64,000 bases of DNA, from the NCBI RefSeq assembly GCF_017592555.1, contig NZ_JAGFNS010000023.1:19188-83187 (forward strand). Reading direction: 5' to 3'. A model generated the notes under the pieces. It was given only the letters and a program-made list of their open reading frames with translations, searched no databases and was not told the DNA's origin. This document shows, piece by piece, positions 62,812 through 64,000 of this stretch (its first letter is position 1; the number at the start of each line of letters is the position of its first letter). The position numbers and the translations under genes are program-made. This DNA is from Actinoplanes flavus (lineage in GTDB: Bacteria > Actinomycetota > Actinomycetes > Mycobacteriales > Micromonosporaceae).

Positions 62812-63429
62812 ATGACGGGACTACGCGAGCGCAAGAAAGCCGAGACGCGGGCCGCCCTCGGCTGGGCCGCGATCCACCTCACCGCCGAGCGCGGCTACGA
62901 CAACGTCCGCGTGGAGGACATCGCCGAAGCGGCCGGGGTCTCCCCGCGCACCTTCAACAACTACTTCTCCAGCAAGGCCGAGGCGATCGCCTCCCGTCAC
63001 CTCGACCGCAGCCTGCGCACCGCCGCCGCGCTGCGCGAGCGCCCCGCCGCCGAGCCGCTGTGGGAGGCGCTGACCGCCGCCGCGCTGGAGCAGTTCACCC
63101 GCGGCCCCGAGGTCGAGGCGATGCCGTCGCCCGCACACGCGCAATGGACGGCCGGCGTCCGCGCCATGCTCGCCGAGCCCGCGCTGCAGGGTGAGCGGCT
63201 GCGCGCCACCGCACGGGCCGAGGCCGAGCTGGCGGCCGCTGTCGCCGACCGTACCGGCACCGACCTCGCCACCGACATGTATCCGCGGCTCGTCGCGGCC
63301 GCCGCCAGCGCGGCCGTCGGCGTCGCCATGCAGCACTTCCTGGACAGCGCCGACCCGGCCCCGATCGACCGCCTCATCACCGACGCGTTCGCCCAGGTCG
63401 CCGCGGGTCTCCCGGCGCCGGCCCGCTAA
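62812..63429 (+). CDS. TetR-family repressor
   Basis: A 205-residue TetR regulator. The N-terminal HTH is VRVEDIAEAAGVSPRTFNNY (about residues 30-50). The variable C-terminal ligand domain is Ala-rich with several helices. It is followed 72 bases later by an FAD-dependent monooxygenase on the same strand and preceded by a strong palindrome. The classic arrangement is a drug- or aromatic-responsive repressor controlling an oxygenase. Confidence 0.9.
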   Translation: MTGLRERKKAETRAALGWAAIHLTAERGYDNVRVEDIAEAAGVSPRTFNNYFSSKAEAIASRHLDRSLRTAAALRERPAAEPLWEALTAAALEQFTRGPEVEAMPSPAHAQWTAGVRAMLAEPALQGERLRATARAEAELAAAVADRTGTDLATDMYPRLVAAAASAAVGVAMQHFLDSADPAPIDRLITDAFAQVAAGLPAPAR

Positions 63430-63501
63430 CCGCCACCGTCCCACTCCCGTGGCGGGCCGTGCCCGCCGCGGCGATGACGCACGCCCCGAAGGGATCACAT
63501 C

Positions 63502-64000
63502 ATGCTTGACGTCCTCATCGCCGGAGCCGGCCCCAACGGCCTCATGCTCGCCTGCGAACTGGCGCTCGCCGGCGTCCACCCGGTCGTCCTCGAACGCCAC
63601 CCCGCGCCCACCGGCGAACCCCGCGCCAACGGCCTGGTCGGGCAGGTCGTGCGGCTGCTCGACCGCCGCGGCCTCTACACGCGGCTCAGCGGCGACACCG
63701 GTCCACCGCGGCCGCAGCCGGCGTTCACGTTCGGCGCGTTCCCGCTGGATCTCACGATGCTCGACGAGAATCCGCACTACGTGCTCGGTGTGCCGCAGGC
63801 CCAGCTGGAGGCCGGGCTCGCGGCCCGGGCCGCCGAACTCGGCGTCGACGTGCGCCGCGGCCACGAGGTCGCCGACCTTCGGCAGTGCCCGGACGCGGTC
63901 GAGGTCGTCCTCGCCGACGGTACGCGGCTCACCTCCCGTTTCGTCGTCGGCGCCGACGGTGGCCGCAGTGTGGTGCGCCGTCTCGCCGGCATCGACTTCC
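63502..64000 (+). CDS. FAD-dependent monooxygenase (5' part, runs off window)
   Basis: The first 166 codons of a PHBH-type aromatic monooxygenase. The FAD Rossmann loop is VLIAGAGPNGLMLACELALA (GxGxxG), the strand-2 acidic end is VVLERHP, and the DG motif is GADGGRSVVRR near residue 153. The enzyme would hydroxylate an aromatic or polyketide substrate using NAD(P)H and oxygen. GGGA lies upstream of the ATG. The gene continues beyond 64000, so substrate-domain features are not visible. Confidence 0.9.
   Translation, partial: MLDVLIAGAGPNGLMLACELALAGVHPVVLERHPAPTGEPRANGLVGQVVRLLDRRGLYTRLSGDTGPPRPQPAFTFGAFPLDLTMLDENPHYVLGVPQAQLEAGLAARAAELGVDVRRGHEVADLRQCPDAVEVVLADGTRLTSRFVVGADGGRSVVRRLAGIDF

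Overview
The window is GC-rich (roughly 70 percent) with many GTG starts, dense gene packing and ATGA or GTGA translational overlaps. This points to a filamentous actinobacterium. A FliA-type sigma factor, a methyl-accepting chemotaxis protein, an F420-type oxidoreductase and a MoxR/DUF58/SpoIIM/RDD membrane cluster together suggest Micromonosporaceae, probably Actinoplanes or a relative with motile spores. The genus is an inference from gene content, not from a marker gene. No rRNA, CRISPR array or canonical tRNA was seen.

Left part (0-8 kb): a poly-C run of doubtful origin, then an OLD-like ATPase/TOPRIM gene of lower GC. Next come an XRE/DUF5919 regulator coupled to an inositol-monophosphatase-type enzyme, with twin TATCCG-N5-CGGATA operators in front of the regulator. 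A GntR/UTRA regulator follows two small genes. A lower-GC gene then joins an Mrr-like PD-(D/E)xK nuclease domain to a long domain I do not recognise, and behind it lies a tRNA-like structure. The OLD and nuclease genes look like acquired defence genes.

8-32 kb is mostly ordinary chromosome: an ECF42 sigma factor with its DGPF partner, ohr/ohrR, fliA, a Clp-N/HTH protein under paired palindromes, a YtrA-type GntR-ABC transporter operon, a chemotaxis receptor, an AAA-LuxR regulator, and the DUF4129/DUF4350/MoxR/DUF58 operon facing SpoIIM and RDD genes.

32-39 kb is accessory: a PIN toxin-antitoxin-like pair, a DUF808 membrane protein, a HAD-GrpB fusion and a NADAR protein. A GNAT gene here is split cleanly by a complete IS200/IS605 element. 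The two GNAT halves rejoin in frame when 36202-37956 is removed. The element carries an apparently intact TnpB, but its TnpA has an amber codon just before the catalytic tyrosine region.

40-51 kb is a defence island: a tyrosine recombinase with two large palindromes at its promoter, about 1.6 kb of gene debris, then a complete type III Wadjet operon (jetA-jetB-jetC-jetD, 42821-51019). 51-58 kb holds a minus-strand cassette: an XRE/TPR regulator, a HAD hydrolase, an unknown protein, a degenerate aminoglycoside-phosphotransferase-fold protein, a methyltransferase and a second HAD-like protein, with a YozE/zinc-ribbon protein beyond it.

59-64 kb returns to common genes: an S1 protein, a divergent SDR/LysR pair, a TPR gene bracketed by an inverted pair of a ~150-bp dispersed repeat, and a TetR/FAD-monooxygenase pair running off the end. 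The most notable items are the nuclease fusion, the recombinase palindromes next to Wadjet, the IS605 insertion with its amber TnpA, and the dispersed repeat family.
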